Assembly (NCBI GenBank): GCA_020635725.1
Contig: JACJZF010000001.1
Coordinates: 310,001 to 374,000 of the forward strand
DNA: 64,000 bases
Reading direction: 5' to 3'
From: Flavobacteriales bacterium
GTDB taxonomy: Bacteria > Bacteroidota > Bacteroidia > Flavobacteriales_F > PHOS-HE28
Shown: piece by piece, positions 8,203 to 16,881 of the stretch
How the letters are laid out: each line of letters begins with the position of its first letter
Numbering within the stretch: the stretch's first letter is position 1
Position numbers and translations under genes: made by a program
The notes under the pieces: generated by a model
What the model was told of the DNA's origin: nothing
Database searches by the model: none
What the model saw: only the letters and a program-made list of their open reading frames with translations

Positions 8203-9978
8203 ATGAAAGCCTCCTTCTTCCGGGCATTGCTCCCGGCAACGGCGTTCCTGTTCCTTGGCCAGGCCCTTCAGGCACAATGCGATGGCTGCGTTCCGGACCT
8301 GACCTGCACGGCCTCTCCGGCATACCCCACCTTGTGCCCGGCCTCCGGACCCGATGCGACAGCAGGTGTGTACTACCAAGCCGATTTCACCTTCTGGATG
8401 CCCGCCACCTTCTCCGACCCGGGAACCGGCTTCACCGTGGACCTGGAGCAGATCACCATAACCGGTGTGACGGGGCTGCCGTTCGGCCTTGCGTTCACGG
8501 CCAACGAACCCAGCGGCGTCTATTACCCGCCGCAGAACGAATACGGCTGCGCGCGCGTCTGCGGCACACCCATCATCCCCGGCACCTACACCGTGACCAT
8601 CGATGTGCTGGCCCACGTGAGCGCCTCCGGGATCAGCCTGGATGTTCCCCAGACCTTCTCCACTGTGCTGACCGTGCTGCCCGGCAGCGGCGGCAATACA
8701 AGCTTCTCCTACGCGCCGGTCAACGGCTGCGGAGCGGTCACCACCGTCTTCGAGGCGCTCATCGATGGCAGCCCGAGTCCCACCGCGTACGCATGGGACT
8801 TCGGGAACGGCAACACCAGCGATGCCGCTCTGCCGCCCGCGCAGACTTACGACGAGCCCGGCACCTATCTCGTCTCACTGCAAACAGTGATCGGGGGGTA
8901 TGTGCTTGGCGAGGTCATCCTCACCGGAGTCAACTCGAACTGGTGCGGCGATGTTGAAGAGCCCAATCTGCCCATCGTCGGATGCACGGGTTCGCCCGAC
9001 CTCTATTTCGTGCTCACCGATGCGAATGGCGGATCCTACACCTCTTCCACGCAAGACAACACGACCACTGCCCAATGGCAGAACGTGCAGCAGCTGCTGT
9101 CCACGCCTCCCTATTCCATCTCGTTCTACGATGAGGACGCGGTGAGCGGCGATGATCTCCTGGGCACCTTCAACATTCCCGGCAACGGCGAAGGCACCTA
9201 CTTCATCAATGTGGCCGGGGGGACCACCGGTAGTCTGGTCATCGCCAATGTGCCGCAGCAGACCTTTCTGGACTCCGCGTTGATCACGGTGCTCCCGCTG
9301 CCCGCGGTGGCGCTCGCGCTCAACAGCGCCACGGGCGAGCTCTGCGCGCAGGACAACACGCTTGCCGGCTACGACTGGCTGCTGGATGGAGCCGAGGTGC
9401 CGGAGCTCAGCGGCGCCTGCGTGACCCCCACCGGGCCCGGCCTATGGTCGGTGATCGGCACCGATGCAGCCGGCTGTTCCGATACGAGCAATGCCGTTGT
9501 CGTTTGCCCGCAATTCGAGATCACCCGCAACGGCGCGGTGCTGCAGGTGCCAAGCGGCTATCTCACCTACGCATGGACATACGAGGGCGCACCCATCGGA
9601 GGCAACGATCCGTTCTTGATCCTGCAAGGCGATGGCTTGTACACGGTGGTGGTGGATGCGGGCAATGGCTGCGAGCTCACACTGAGTTTCCTGCACGACA
9701 CAACGGGCCTGGAAGAGCACACGTCGGACCCCTTGCTTGTGGGGCTTTTTCCGAATCCGAATCACGGCACCTTCACCTTGGCCGGCGAGAGCATTCGCGC
9801 CAATACGTTGCGTTGGTCTCTGCTCGATGCGAGCGGCCGGGAGCTCCACCACGGCTCGATCGCCCCGAACGCCGGCCGTGTGAACGCGGTCTTATCCATG
9901 GACCTGCCGGCCGGCGCCTACCTGCTGCGCCTGATTGATGACGAGCGCCACGCCGCCCTGCGCGTGATGGTCCGTTGA
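8203..9978 (+). CDS. T9SS-sorted PKD/C2-like secreted protein
   Basis: A 591-aa protein with a signal peptide (about residues 1-24, ending LQAQ). It then has the Cys-rich motif CDGCVPDLTCT...LCP and an Ig-like part with ARVCGTPIIPG. A PKD module follows (WDFGNGNTSD...TYDEPGTYLVSL), then NSNWCGDVEEPNLPIVGC...PDLYFVLTD...FYDEDAVSGDDLLGTF, whose D-x-D...DDLLG pattern looks like a C2 domain. A further Ig-like region leads to a clear type A sorting domain (LFPNPNHGTFTL). It is homologous along its whole length to the 5550-7109 protein but has an intact sorting signal. The enzymatic role, if any, is unknown; a calcium-dependent adhesive role is only an inference. Confidence 0.8.
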   Translation: MKASFFRALLPATAFLFLGQALQAQCDGCVPDLTCTASPAYPTLCPASGPDATAGVYYQADFTFWMPATFSDPGTGFTVDLEQITITGVTGLPFGLAFTANEPSGVYYPPQNEYGCARVCGTPIIPGTYTVTIDVLAHVSASGISLDVPQTFSTVLTVLPGSGGNTSFSYAPVNGCGAVTTVFEALIDGSPSPTAYAWDFGNGNTSDAALPPAQTYDEPGTYLVSLQTVIGGYVLGEVILTGVNSNWCGDVEEPNLPIVGCTGSPDLYFVLTDANGGSYTSSTQDNTTTAQWQNVQQLLSTPPYSISFYDEDAVSGDDLLGTFNIPGNGEGTYFINVAGGTTGSLVIANVPQQTFLDSALITVLPLPAVALALNSATGELCAQDNTLAGYDWLLDGAEVPELSGACVTPTGPGLWSVIGTDAAGCSDTSNAVVVCPQFEITRNGAVLQVPSGYLTYAWTYEGAPIGGNDPFLILQGDGLYTVVVDAGNGCELTLSFLHDTTGLEEHTSDPLLVGLFPNPNHGTFTLAGESIRANTLRWSLLDASGRELHHGSIAPNAGRVNAVLSMDLPAGAYLLRLIDDERHAALRVMVR

Positions 9979-10033
9979 CCGCAATTGAACCCGTGGCGCC
10001 TCCGTTCGTACAGCAGAGCGGTGGGCACGACCG

Positions 10034-10041
10034 TAGCTTTG
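10034..10041 (+). promoter_or_regulatory. TAnnTTTG -7 element upstream of DUF4175 gene
   Basis: TAGCTTTG matches the Bacteroidota -7 consensus exactly and lies 40 bp before the ATG of the DUF4175 gene. No TTTG is found at the expected 19-bp distance, so the -33 element is weak or absent. Confidence 0.45.
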
Positions 10042-10081
10042 TTCCTTGCCTGCCCGTTCACACAGGCAACCCCGCCGCACC

Positions 10082-13000
10082 ATGCATAGCGACTACGACC
10101 TGCTGATCGCCAAGCTGGACGGGTTCATCCGGAAGTACTACAAGGACCGGTTGATCCGCGGCTCGCTCTACGCCGTGGGGCTTCTGGTGGCCGTGTTCCT
10201 GGGCGCTTCGCTCATGGAGTACGTGGGGCGTTTCGGCAGCCTGGCTCGCACCCTGCTGTTCTGGACGGGCCTGGCGGCCATCGGTTTCATCGTGGCGCGC
10301 TTCATCCTGCTGCCCGCCATCAAGCTCTTCCGCCTGGGGCCGGTCATCAGCCACGAGGAGGCCGCACGCATCGTGGGCGACCACTTCGGCGACGTGCGCG
10401 ACAAGCTCCTCAACACCCTGCAGCTCCGGCATCAGGCACCACGCGACCCGCAGCAAGCGGCGCTGATCCATGCAGCCATTGCCCAGCGCAGCCGCGAGCT
10501 CTCGCCGGTGCCCTTCTCCAACGCGATCGATCTGCGCCGCAACAGGCGCTACCTCCGCTACGCGCTACCGCCGATCGGCCTGCTGCTGGTGGTGCTGCTC
10601 GCGGCGCCCAGCATGCTCACGGGACCGGCGACCCGCATCCTGCATCACCGCGATGAGTTCACCCAGGAGGCGCCCTTCCGCTTCGTGATCCTCAACGACA
10701 GCTTGCGCGTGGCCGAAGAGCAGGATTTCCAGCTGCTCGTGCGGCTCGAGGGGTCAGCCATCCCTCAACAGGTGCAACTCGACCTCGAGGGGCGCCGCAT
10801 ACCGCTGGTGAAGACCGGCGCCGACCTCTTCGCGCATCGCTTCCGCAATGTGCGCGAGCGCCAGGAGTTCTTCCTATCGGCCGAGGGGTTCAACAGCAAC
10901 GCTTACGCGCTCGAGGTGTTGCCGTTCCCCTCGCTCATAGGCGCGGAGGTGCGGCTCGATTACCCGGCCTATCTAGGCATGACCGCTGCCACGCAGACAT
11001 TCGCCTCAGACCTCATCGTCCCGGCCGGAACGCGCGTCACCTGGGACATCGGTACGCGCAGCACCGATCGCCTCCAGCTCGTCTTCGATGATACGACCGC
11101 CACCGCCGACCCGCTGGCCGACGGCCGCTTCAGGCTCACCCGCCGCATGCTTCGCAGCAGCACCTACCGCATCGCGCCCGAACGTGAGGGGCACGTGGCC
11201 GATGACCGCATGCAGCACAGGATCGAAGTGGTGCCCGACCTGTATCCGTCCATCGCGGTGGAGCACGAAGCGGATAGCACGGCCCTCAAGCGGCTCTTCT
11301 TCACCGGAGAGGTGGCCGATGATCACGGCGTTAAGCGCTTGGTCTTCCATTACCGGTTCGTGCAGGGTGGCGATAGCGTGGCCGCCGACCAGCGATCCGG
11401 AGCGATCAACGTGCCGGTGGATGCCGCCGTGCGCCAGCGCTTCTTCCATTCATGGGATCTCTACGGCGTGCCTCTAGGGCCGGGCGACCGCATCGAGCAT
11501 TGGTTCGAGGTATGGGACAACGACGGGGTGAACGGGAGCAAGAGCACGCGGTCCGCCACGCTGGTCTTCGCGGCGCCCACGCTGAAGGAGCTCGCTGAGA
11601 AACGCGAGGCGGAGAGCGAAGCCATACAGTCGGGCCTCCGCGAGCAGATCAAGGAGGCGCAGGACCTGCAGCGCGAGCTCGATAAGCTGCGTCGCGACCT
11701 GCTCGAGAAGAAGGAGGCCTCCTGGCAGGACAAGCAGCGCATGGAGGAGATACTCGACAGGCAGCGCCAGCTGCAGCAGCGGATCGAGAAAAGCTCGGAG
11801 CAACTGCGCATGAGCCAGCAGCAACAGCGCGAGTTCAGCCCCATGGATGAGCGTCTGATGGAGAAGCAGGAGCAGATCCAGCAGCTCTTCGAGAACGTGC
11901 TCTCCGAAGAGATGAAGGAGCTCTACCGGCAGGTGGAGGAGATGCTCGAGCAGGTTGACAAGGAGCAGCTCCAAGAGCAGCTGCAGGACATGAAGCTGGG
12001 CCAGGAGGACATCGAGAAGGAGCTCGACCGCGCGCTGGAGATGTTCAAGCGCATGGAAGTGGAGCAGAAGGCCGAGGATATCGCCAAGCGACTCGAGGAG
12101 CTCGCCGAGAAGCAGGACGAGCTGAGCGAAGAGAGCAAGGAAGGCGGCGCGGACGAAGAGGCGCTGAAGCAGCGGCAGGATTCGTTGAACAAGGCCTTCG
12201 ATGAGCTGCGCAAGGACCTGGACGAACTCGGCGAGAAGAACGAATCGCTCGAAGAGCCGATGAACCTGCCCCAGACCGAGCAGCAGGAGCAGGAGATCCA
12301 GGACAGCCAGCAGCAGAGCAGCGATCAACTGAGCAAAGGGCAGAAGCAGAAAGCGGCCGGGTCGCAGAAGGATGCGGCCGAGAAGATGGAGCAGCTCGCT
12401 TTCCAGATGCAGAGCGCCATGCAGCAGAACGCCGAGGAGCAACAGGCCGAAGACATGGACGCGCTGCGGCAGCTGCTCGAGAACATCGTCGAACTGAGCT
12501 TCGATCAGGAGAACCTCCTGGAGGACCTCTCCCGCACCGGCATCCGCGACCCCCGCTTCATCGAGCACGGCCGCTCACAGCGCAAGCTCCGCGATGATGC
12601 CAAGGTCATCGAGGATTCGCTCTTCGCCCTGAGCAAGCGCGTGCCCCAGCTGCAGAGCATCGTGAACCGCGAGATGAACGCGGTGAACGGCAACATGGAC
12701 GAGGCCACCCGCCTGCTCGGCGAAGCCCGCGCCAACGAACGATTCAAGCCCATGGCCGCTGATAAGCAGCAGCACGCCATGACCTCGTTGAACAACCTGG
12801 CGTTGCTGCTCGATGAGGCCCTGCAGCAGATGATGCAGCAGATGAACATGCAGGGCAAATCCGGCAACTGCAAGAAACCCGGCAACAAACCCGGATCCAG
12901 CTCCGGCGAGAAGCCCGGCATGGCCCGCATGCGCGCGCAGCAAGAGGCGCTGCGCAAACAGCTCGAGGCGATGAAGAAGGCCATGGATGAGGGCAAGAAG

Positions 13001-13480
13001 CCCGGGGAGAAGCCCGGGCAGCGCAACTCCGGCGGCATGGGACCGGGGGGCATGAGTCAGCAACTCGCGCAACTGGCCGCCCAGCAGGCCGCCATCCGCA
13101 AGGAAATGCAGCGCATGGCCCAGGAGCTCAACAAGGATGGGAGCGGCGCAGGCAACGAGCTCAACAAGCTCGCCCAGGAAATGGAGCAGCAGGAACGCGA
13201 CATCGTGAACCGCAACATCAACCCGGAGACGATCCGGCGGCAACAGGACATCATGACACGCCTGCTCGAGCATGAGAAAGCCGAGCGCGAGCGCGAGCTC
13301 GACCAGAAGCGCACCAGCAACCAAGGCCGCGAGACTCCGCACCAGGACCCCGCGCGCCTGTTCGAGCTGCAGCGAAGCAAGCAACGCGAGGCCGAACTTC
13401 TCCGTACCATGCCTCCGGGCCTCAAGCCCTATTACCAGGACCGCGTGAGCACCTATTTCGGTACTTTTGACCGACCCTGA
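10082..13480 (+). CDS. DUF4175 family membrane protein with long coiled coil
   Basis: A 1132-aa protein. Two membrane helices lie near residues 28-49 and 53-79 and a third near 160-182. An extracytoplasmic region of about 300 residues follows with beta-rich, Ig-like character. From about residue 500 to the end it is highly charged, Gln/Glu-rich coiled coil, broken by a Gly/Lys/Pro-rich stretch near residues 925-985. This is the layout of the Bacteroidota DUF4175 family, whose function is not established. The downstream ATPase and ybeY genes are tightly packed, and this neighbourhood is commonly conserved. The coiled coil explains long Leu-rich reading frames on the other strand. ATG 10082 was chosen because it directly precedes the membrane-helix region. 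Confidence 0.85.
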   Translation: MHSDYDLLIAKLDGFIRKYYKDRLIRGSLYAVGLLVAVFLGASLMEYVGRFGSLARTLLFWTGLAAIGFIVARFILLPAIKLFRLGPVISHEEAARIVGDHFGDVRDKLLNTLQLRHQAPRDPQQAALIHAAIAQRSRELSPVPFSNAIDLRRNRRYLRYALPPIGLLLVVLLAAPSMLTGPATRILHHRDEFTQEAPFRFVILNDSLRVAEEQDFQLLVRLEGSAIPQQVQLDLEGRRIPLVKTGADLFAHRFRNVRERQEFFLSAEGFNSNAYALEVLPFPSLIGAEVRLDYPAYLGMTAATQTFASDLIVPAGTRVTWDIGTRSTDRLQLVFDDTTATADPLADGRFRLTRRMLRSSTYRIAPEREGHVADDRMQHRIEVVPDLYPSIAVEHEADSTALKRLFFTGEVADDHGVKRLVFHYRFVQGGDSVAADQRSGAINVPVDAAVRQRFFHSWDLYGVPLGPGDRIEHWFEVWDNDGVNGSKSTRSATLVFAAPTLKELAEKREAESEAIQSGLREQIKEAQDLQRELDKLRRDLLEKKEASWQDKQRMEEILDRQRQLQQRIEKSSEQLRMSQQQQREFSPMDERLMEKQEQIQQLFENVLSEEMKELYRQVEEMLEQVDKEQLQEQLQDMKLGQEDIEKELDRALEMFKRMEVEQKAEDIAKRLEELAEKQDELSEESKEGGADEEALKQRQDSLNKAFDELRKDLDELGEKNESLEEPMNLPQTEQQEQEIQDSQQQSSDQLSKGQKQKAAGSQKDAAEKMEQLAFQMQSAMQQNAEEQQAEDMDALRQLLENIVELSFDQENLLEDLSRTGIRDPRFIEHGRSQRKLRDDAKVIEDSLFALSKRVPQLQSIVNREMNAVNGNMDEATRLLGEARANERFKPMAADKQQHAMTSLNNLALLLDEALQQMMQQMNMQGKSGNCKKPGNKPGSSSGEKPGMARMRAQQEALRKQLEAMKKAMDEGKKPGEKPGQRNSGGMGPGGMSQQLAQLAAQQAAIRKEMQRMAQELNKDGSGAGNELNKLAQEMEQQERDIVNRNINPETIRRQQDIMTRLLEHEKAERERELDQKRTSNQGRETPHQDPARLFELQRSKQREAELLRTMPPGLKPYYQDRVSTYFGTFDRP

Positions 13481-13487
13481 GAAACAC

Positions 13488-13925
13488 ATGGCGGCGCTTA
13501 CAGAAGAGCTCGCGTTCACCGAGCGCATCGATTTCCCAGCCAAAGCCGAGAACATCGCCTTGGCCGAACGACTCATCGATGAGGCCTGCGCGCGGCATGG
13601 CGTGCATGAGAGCCGGTACGGCAACATCCTCATCGCCCTCACCGAGGCGGTGAACAACGCCATTCACCATGGCAGCGCCCTCAACCCGTCCAAGAAAGTG
13701 ACCCTGGGCTACGAGGTGAAAGAGGGCCGCATCATTTTCATTGTGCAGGACCAGGGCGCCGGCTTCGACCACGACCACCTGCCCGACCCCACCGATCCGC
13801 AGAACATCGAGAAGCCGCATGGCCGCGGAGTCTTCCTCATGCGCGCCCTGGCCGATACGGTCGAGTTCTCCGACAACGGCGCAACCGTGGCCCTGGCCTT
13901 CAGCCTCGACCCGGTCAAGGACTGA
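13488..13925 (+). CDS. RsbW/anti-sigma-type ATP-binding protein (GHKL fold)
   Basis: A 145-aa single-domain histidine-kinase-like ATPase. It shows the N box (LTEAVNNAIHHG), the G1 box (VQDQGAGFD) and a G2-type loop (PHGRGVFLMRALAD), but no dimerisation or phospho-acceptor domain. This layout is that of serine-kinase/anti-sigma factors such as RsbW and SpoIIAB. In Bacteroidota this gene commonly stands next to ybeY, and its partner is unknown. ATG 13488 lies 8 bp after the DUF4175 stop. A TTG at 13467 in the same frame would overlap that gene by 14 nt. ybeY starts 3 bp after the stop. No anti-anti-sigma (STAS) gene is present, although a SpoIIE-type phosphatase is encoded at 36560-38347. Confidence 0.85.
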   Translation: MAALTEELAFTERIDFPAKAENIALAERLIDEACARHGVHESRYGNILIALTEAVNNAIHHGSALNPSKKVTLGYEVKEGRIIFIVQDQGAGFDHDHLPDPTDPQNIEKPHGRGVFLMRALADTVEFSDNGATVALAFSLDPVKD

Positions 13926-13927
13926 CC

Positions 13928-14356
13928 ATGCCCGGAATCGTCTTCCTCGCGCAAGGCGTCCCCCACGTCTTCCGCGATAAAGAGCGTCTGCGCCGGTGGC
14001 TGCGAGCCGTGGTGAAAGCGCACAAGCGGCAGCTCGGCGCGCTCAATTACGTGCTGATGAGCGATGAGATGCTGCTGAATTACAACATCCGCTACCTCGG
14101 CCACCGAACGCTCACCGATGTGATCTCCTTCCCATCGGATGATGGAACGGATATCAGTGGCGACATCCTGATCAGCCTGCCCCGTGTCACGGAGAACGCC
14201 GCGCTCGCTGGCGTATCCGTTCAGGCCGAATTGCGCCGCATCATGGTGCATGGCCTGCTTCACTTCCTCGGACATACGGATCATTCCAAAGCGGAGAAGG
14301 AAGCCATGCGGCAGGCCGAGGACCTGTGGCTCCGTCGCTACAGCGAGATCCGATAA
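13928..14356 (+). CDS. ybeY: Endoribonuclease YbeY (rRNA maturation)
   Basis: YbeY is a metal-dependent RNase needed for 16S rRNA 3'-end processing and 70S quality control. The 142-aa protein has the conserved YLGHRTLTDVISFP segment and the zinc site HGLLHFLGHTDH, with His108 and His112 as ligands and His116 or His119 as the third. The family usually has HGxLHLxGYDH; the one-residue difference near the end resembles other Bacteroidota versions. It follows the ATPase gene by 2 bp in one operon. A hairpin lies just downstream. Confidence 0.95.
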   Translation: MPGIVFLAQGVPHVFRDKERLRRWLRAVVKAHKRQLGALNYVLMSDEMLLNYNIRYLGHRTLTDVISFPSDDGTDISGDILISLPRVTENAALAGVSVQAELRRIMVHGLLHFLGHTDHSKAEKEAMRQAEDLWLRRYSEIR

Positions 14357-14385
14357 ACCATCGCCACGGCGCATGTGGAAAACAG

Positions 14386-14407
14386 AAGGGGCGCACGCGC
14401 GCCCCTT
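14386..14407. terminator. Bidirectional hairpin terminator candidate
   Basis: A perfect 9-bp stem (AAGGGGCGC / GCGCCCCTT) with a 4-nt loop lies between the convergent ybeY and the small secreted-protein gene. A-rich sequence on the left gives a short T run for the minus strand; the right side has few T residues. Confidence 0.6.
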
Positions 14408-14428
14408 GCTGCTGTGGGAAGGACCCTT

Positions 14429-14815
14429 CTACTTCTTCTCCTGGGAGCGAACCAGCGAGAGCGCGTTCGTGCGAACGGTCTCGGCCTTGGCCTTCACTTC
14501 GGCCCATTGCGATTGGTCGCCCGAGTTCACCGTATGCAGCATGCCCTCCAGCTGGGAAAGCGCGGTCTTCAACTGCTCTTTCCGGGCGGCCTGCTCTGCG
14601 GTCGCCTTGCTTGCGTCGGCGCCGATCTCCCGATCGAGCATAGCGGCCTCGCGGCTCACCAAGCCGTAAGCCTCTTTCAGCTGGCCGCTCAGCTGACGCA
14701 CCTCGTCCGTCGTCTCGGATTGAACGGATTTCGCCGGCGCTGGTTGAACAGTGCTCTGAGCAGAGGCGGAGAGCAGAAACAGGGCCGCGAATGCGGTGGT
14801 GATCACGTGCTTCAT
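14429..14815 (-). CDS. Small exported helical protein, function unknown
   Basis: A 128-aa protein with a clear signal peptide (about residues 1-20, MKHVITTAFAALFLLSASAQ). The remainder is Ala/Glu/Gln/Lys-rich and predicted to form helices (heptad-like EVRQLSGQLKEAYGL and LKTALSQLEGM). It has no cysteine after the signal peptide. I recognise no family; it resembles other short periplasmic coiled-coil proteins of Bacteroidota. It is convergent with ybeY and divergent from mnmG. ATG 14813-14815 opens the signal peptide. Confidence 0.7.
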   Translation of the reverse strand: MKHVITTAFAALFLLSASAQSTVQPAPAKSVQSETTDEVRQLSGQLKEAYGLVSREAAMLDREIGADASKATAEQAARKEQLKTALSQLEGMLHTVNSGDQSQWAEVKAKAETVRTNALSLVRSQEKK

Positions 14816-14954
14816 GGGGTTGGATTCTGTGCGTTGCTTGGTTAAAGATCGCGCGCTTCGGCGAAACCACCTAATGCGGCACCGCTCACATGACGGATCG
14901 CGCGTGCCGATGGTTGCATGAACGACGCCTGGGCAAGCCGCGTGCCGTCTCTGG

Positions 14955-14962
14955 TACCTTTG
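14955..14962 (+). promoter_or_regulatory. TAnnTTTG -7 element of mnmG
   Basis: TACCTTTG, an exact match to the Bacteroidota -7 consensus, lies 22 bp before the mnmG ATG. No convincing -33 TTTG is seen at 17-23 bp upstream. Confidence 0.5.
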
Positions 14963-14984
14963 TCGCCAGTAGCACAGGCCACGC

Positions 14985-16856
14985 ATGACACGGTATGATG
15001 TGATTGTAGTGGGCGGTGGCCATGCAGGCTGTGAGGCAGCCGCAGCTGCGGCCAACCTAGGCAGCAGCGTACTGCTCATCACCATGAACATGGGGGTGAT
15101 TGGGCAGATGAGCTGCAACCCCGCCATGGGCGGAGTAGCTAAGGGCCAGATTGTCAGGGAGATAGATGCACTTGGGGGCTACTCGGGCATCGTCAGCGAC
15201 CGCAGCGCTGTACAGTTCCGGATGCTGAATCGTAGCAAGGGACCGGCCATGTGGAGCCCCCGTACTCAGAACGACCGCAGCCTGTTCGCGCAGGAATGGC
15301 GTTCGGTGCTCGAGTCCATCCCGAATCTCCACTTCTGGCAAGACTCGGTTACTTCGATCCAAACGGAGCGCGGCCGGGTAACGGGCGTGCGCACAGGCCT
15401 GGGTGTCTCCATCGCGTGCAAGGCTGTCGTGCTCACGAGCGGCACATTCATGAACGGAGTGATGCACATCGGCGAGCGACAGCTTGGCGGTGGGCGGGCC
15501 GGCGAGAAAGCGAGCCATGGCATCACCGAACAGCTTCAAGAGCTGGGATTCGAATCAGGGCGAATGAAGACCGGTACGCCACCTCGCGTGGATGGCCGCA
15601 GCTTGGATTATGGCCTGATGGAGGAACAACTGGGCGACGACGCTCCGGAGAAGTTCAGCTACTCGCCGGAAACACGGCCGCTCAAGCATCAGCTCAGCTG
15701 CTGGATGACCTACACGAATCCCGAGGTGCATGAGATCCTACGGACTGGCTTTGACCGGAGCCCCATGTTCAACGGCCGTATTCGTGGTCTGGGGCCGCGC
15801 TACTGCCCAAGCATCGAGGACAAGATTGATCGCTTCGCCGACAAGGATCGCCATCAGATTTTCGTGGAGCCAGAAGGGTGGAACACCGTCGAGACCTATA
15901 TCAACGGGTTCAGCACCAGCCTGCCAGAGGAGGTTCAGCTCGCGGCAATCCAACGGATACCCGGCTTCGCGCACGCGCGCATGTTCAGGCCCGGCTATGC
16001 GGTTGAGTATGACTACTTCCCACCCACCCAGCTGAAGCACACCCTGGAGACCCGACACATCGAGCAGCTCTATTTCGCGGGGCAGATCAACGGTACAACG
16101 GGTTATGAAGAAGCCGCCTGCCAGGGTTTGATGGCCGGTATCAATGCCAGCCTGAAGCTGAAGGACCGTGAACCCTTCACCCTGAATCGCGACCAGGCTT
16201 ACATCGGTGTGCTCATCGATGACCTCATCACCAAGGGGACCGAAGAGCCCTACCGCATGTTCACGAGCCGGGCCGAGTACCGCATTCTTCTCCGCCAAGA
16301 CAATGCTGATCTGCGCCTGACCCCCCTCTCTCATGCGATGGGCCTAGCCAGCCGTGAACGTATGGCACGGGTCGAAGCCAAGGCCGATTTCTCGGCCCGC
16401 TTAACCGCTTCACTGAAGTCGGAAGGCGTGGACCCGGAGACCGCGAACAAGGTGATTGTTCCACGTGGAACAGCCCCCATGAAACAGCGGACCAAGGCCT
16501 ATGACTTGCTACTCAGACCTCAGCTTGACCTAGCTGCCGTGCTAGAACTAACCCCTCCCTCCCAAGCCTTACTTGCGACGGCCGGGGACCTGCACCAAGA
16601 GGTCGTTCAACAGGTTGAGATTGCAGCGAAGTACGACGGCTATCTGTCGAAGGAGCGAGAGATGGCTGAAAAGCTCGGGCGGTTAGAAGACCTTGCACTC
16701 GATGCTGAACTAGACTATTCCCGCCTCACTTCGCTCAGTATGGAAGCGCGCCAGAAACTAGACCGAATACGGCCGAGTACCCTAGGTCAAGCATCGCGCA
16801 TCAGCGGTGTATCACCTGCAGACCTCAGCGTGCTCTTGGTATACATGGGACGCTAA
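14985..16856 (+). CDS. mnmG: tRNA uridine-5-carboxymethylaminomethyl modification enzyme MnmG
   Basis: MnmG, with MnmE, uses FAD, methylene-THF and glycine to modify U34 of certain tRNAs. The 623-aa length is normal. The N-terminus has the FAD dinucleotide motif VIVVGGGHAGCEAA. The family signatures CNPAMGGVAKGQIVREIDALGG and AGQINGTTGYEEAACQGLMAG are present, together with the C-terminal helical MnmE/tRNA-binding region. Base composition is visibly less GC-biased than in neighbouring genes. A parS-type palindrome lies inside the coding sequence at 16457-16472, and a second follows directly after the stop. mnmG near the origin is common in bacteria. Confidence 0.98.
   Translation: MTRYDVIVVGGGHAGCEAAAAAANLGSSVLLITMNMGVIGQMSCNPAMGGVAKGQIVREIDALGGYSGIVSDRSAVQFRMLNRSKGPAMWSPRTQNDRSLFAQEWRSVLESIPNLHFWQDSVTSIQTERGRVTGVRTGLGVSIACKAVVLTSGTFMNGVMHIGERQLGGGRAGEKASHGITEQLQELGFESGRMKTGTPPRVDGRSLDYGLMEEQLGDDAPEKFSYSPETRPLKHQLSCWMTYTNPEVHEILRTGFDRSPMFNGRIRGLGPRYCPSIEDKIDRFADKDRHQIFVEPEGWNTVETYINGFSTSLPEEVQLAAIQRIPGFAHARMFRPGYAVEYDYFPPTQLKHTLETRHIEQLYFAGQINGTTGYEEAACQGLMAGINASLKLKDREPFTLNRDQAYIGVLIDDLITKGTEEPYRMFTSRAEYRILLRQDNADLRLTPLSHAMGLASRERMARVEAKADFSARLTASLKSEGVDPETANKVIVPRGTAPMKQRTKAYDLLLRPQLDLAAVLELTPPSQALLATAGDLHQEVVQQVEIAAKYDGYLSKEREMAEKLGRLEDLALDAELDYSRLTSLSMEARQKLDRIRPSTLGQASRISGVSPADLSVLLVYMGR
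16457..16472. other. parS: parS-like ParB-binding palindrome (inside mnmG)
   Basis: TGTTCCACGTGGAACA is a perfect 16-bp palindrome matching the widely conserved parS consensus (TGTTNCACGTGNAACA). It lies in the mnmG coding sequence, read as V-P-R-G-T. ParB binds parS and spreads or slides to organise the origin region for segregation. No parA or parB gene is in the window. Confidence 0.8.
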
Positions 16857-16858
16857 CC

Positions 16859-16874
16859 CGTTCCACGTGGAACA
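16859..16874. other. parS: Second parS-like palindrome (between mnmG and methyltransferase)
   Basis: CGTTCCACGTGGAACA contains the 14-bp palindrome GTTCCACGTGGAAC (16860-16873) and differs from the full parS consensus only at the outermost base. It begins two bases after the mnmG stop and about 400 bp from the first site. Two such sites so close together are unlikely by chance. Confidence 0.8.
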
Positions 16875-16881
16875 CATCGAC

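Noticed and set aside
11474..13663. Long Leu-rich minus-strand reading frames (up to 364 codons) opposite the DUF4175 gene
   Set aside because: They are the antisense image of the Gln/Glu/Lys-rich coiled coil in a GC-rich gene; no recognisable domain, and the plus-strand gene is well supported.
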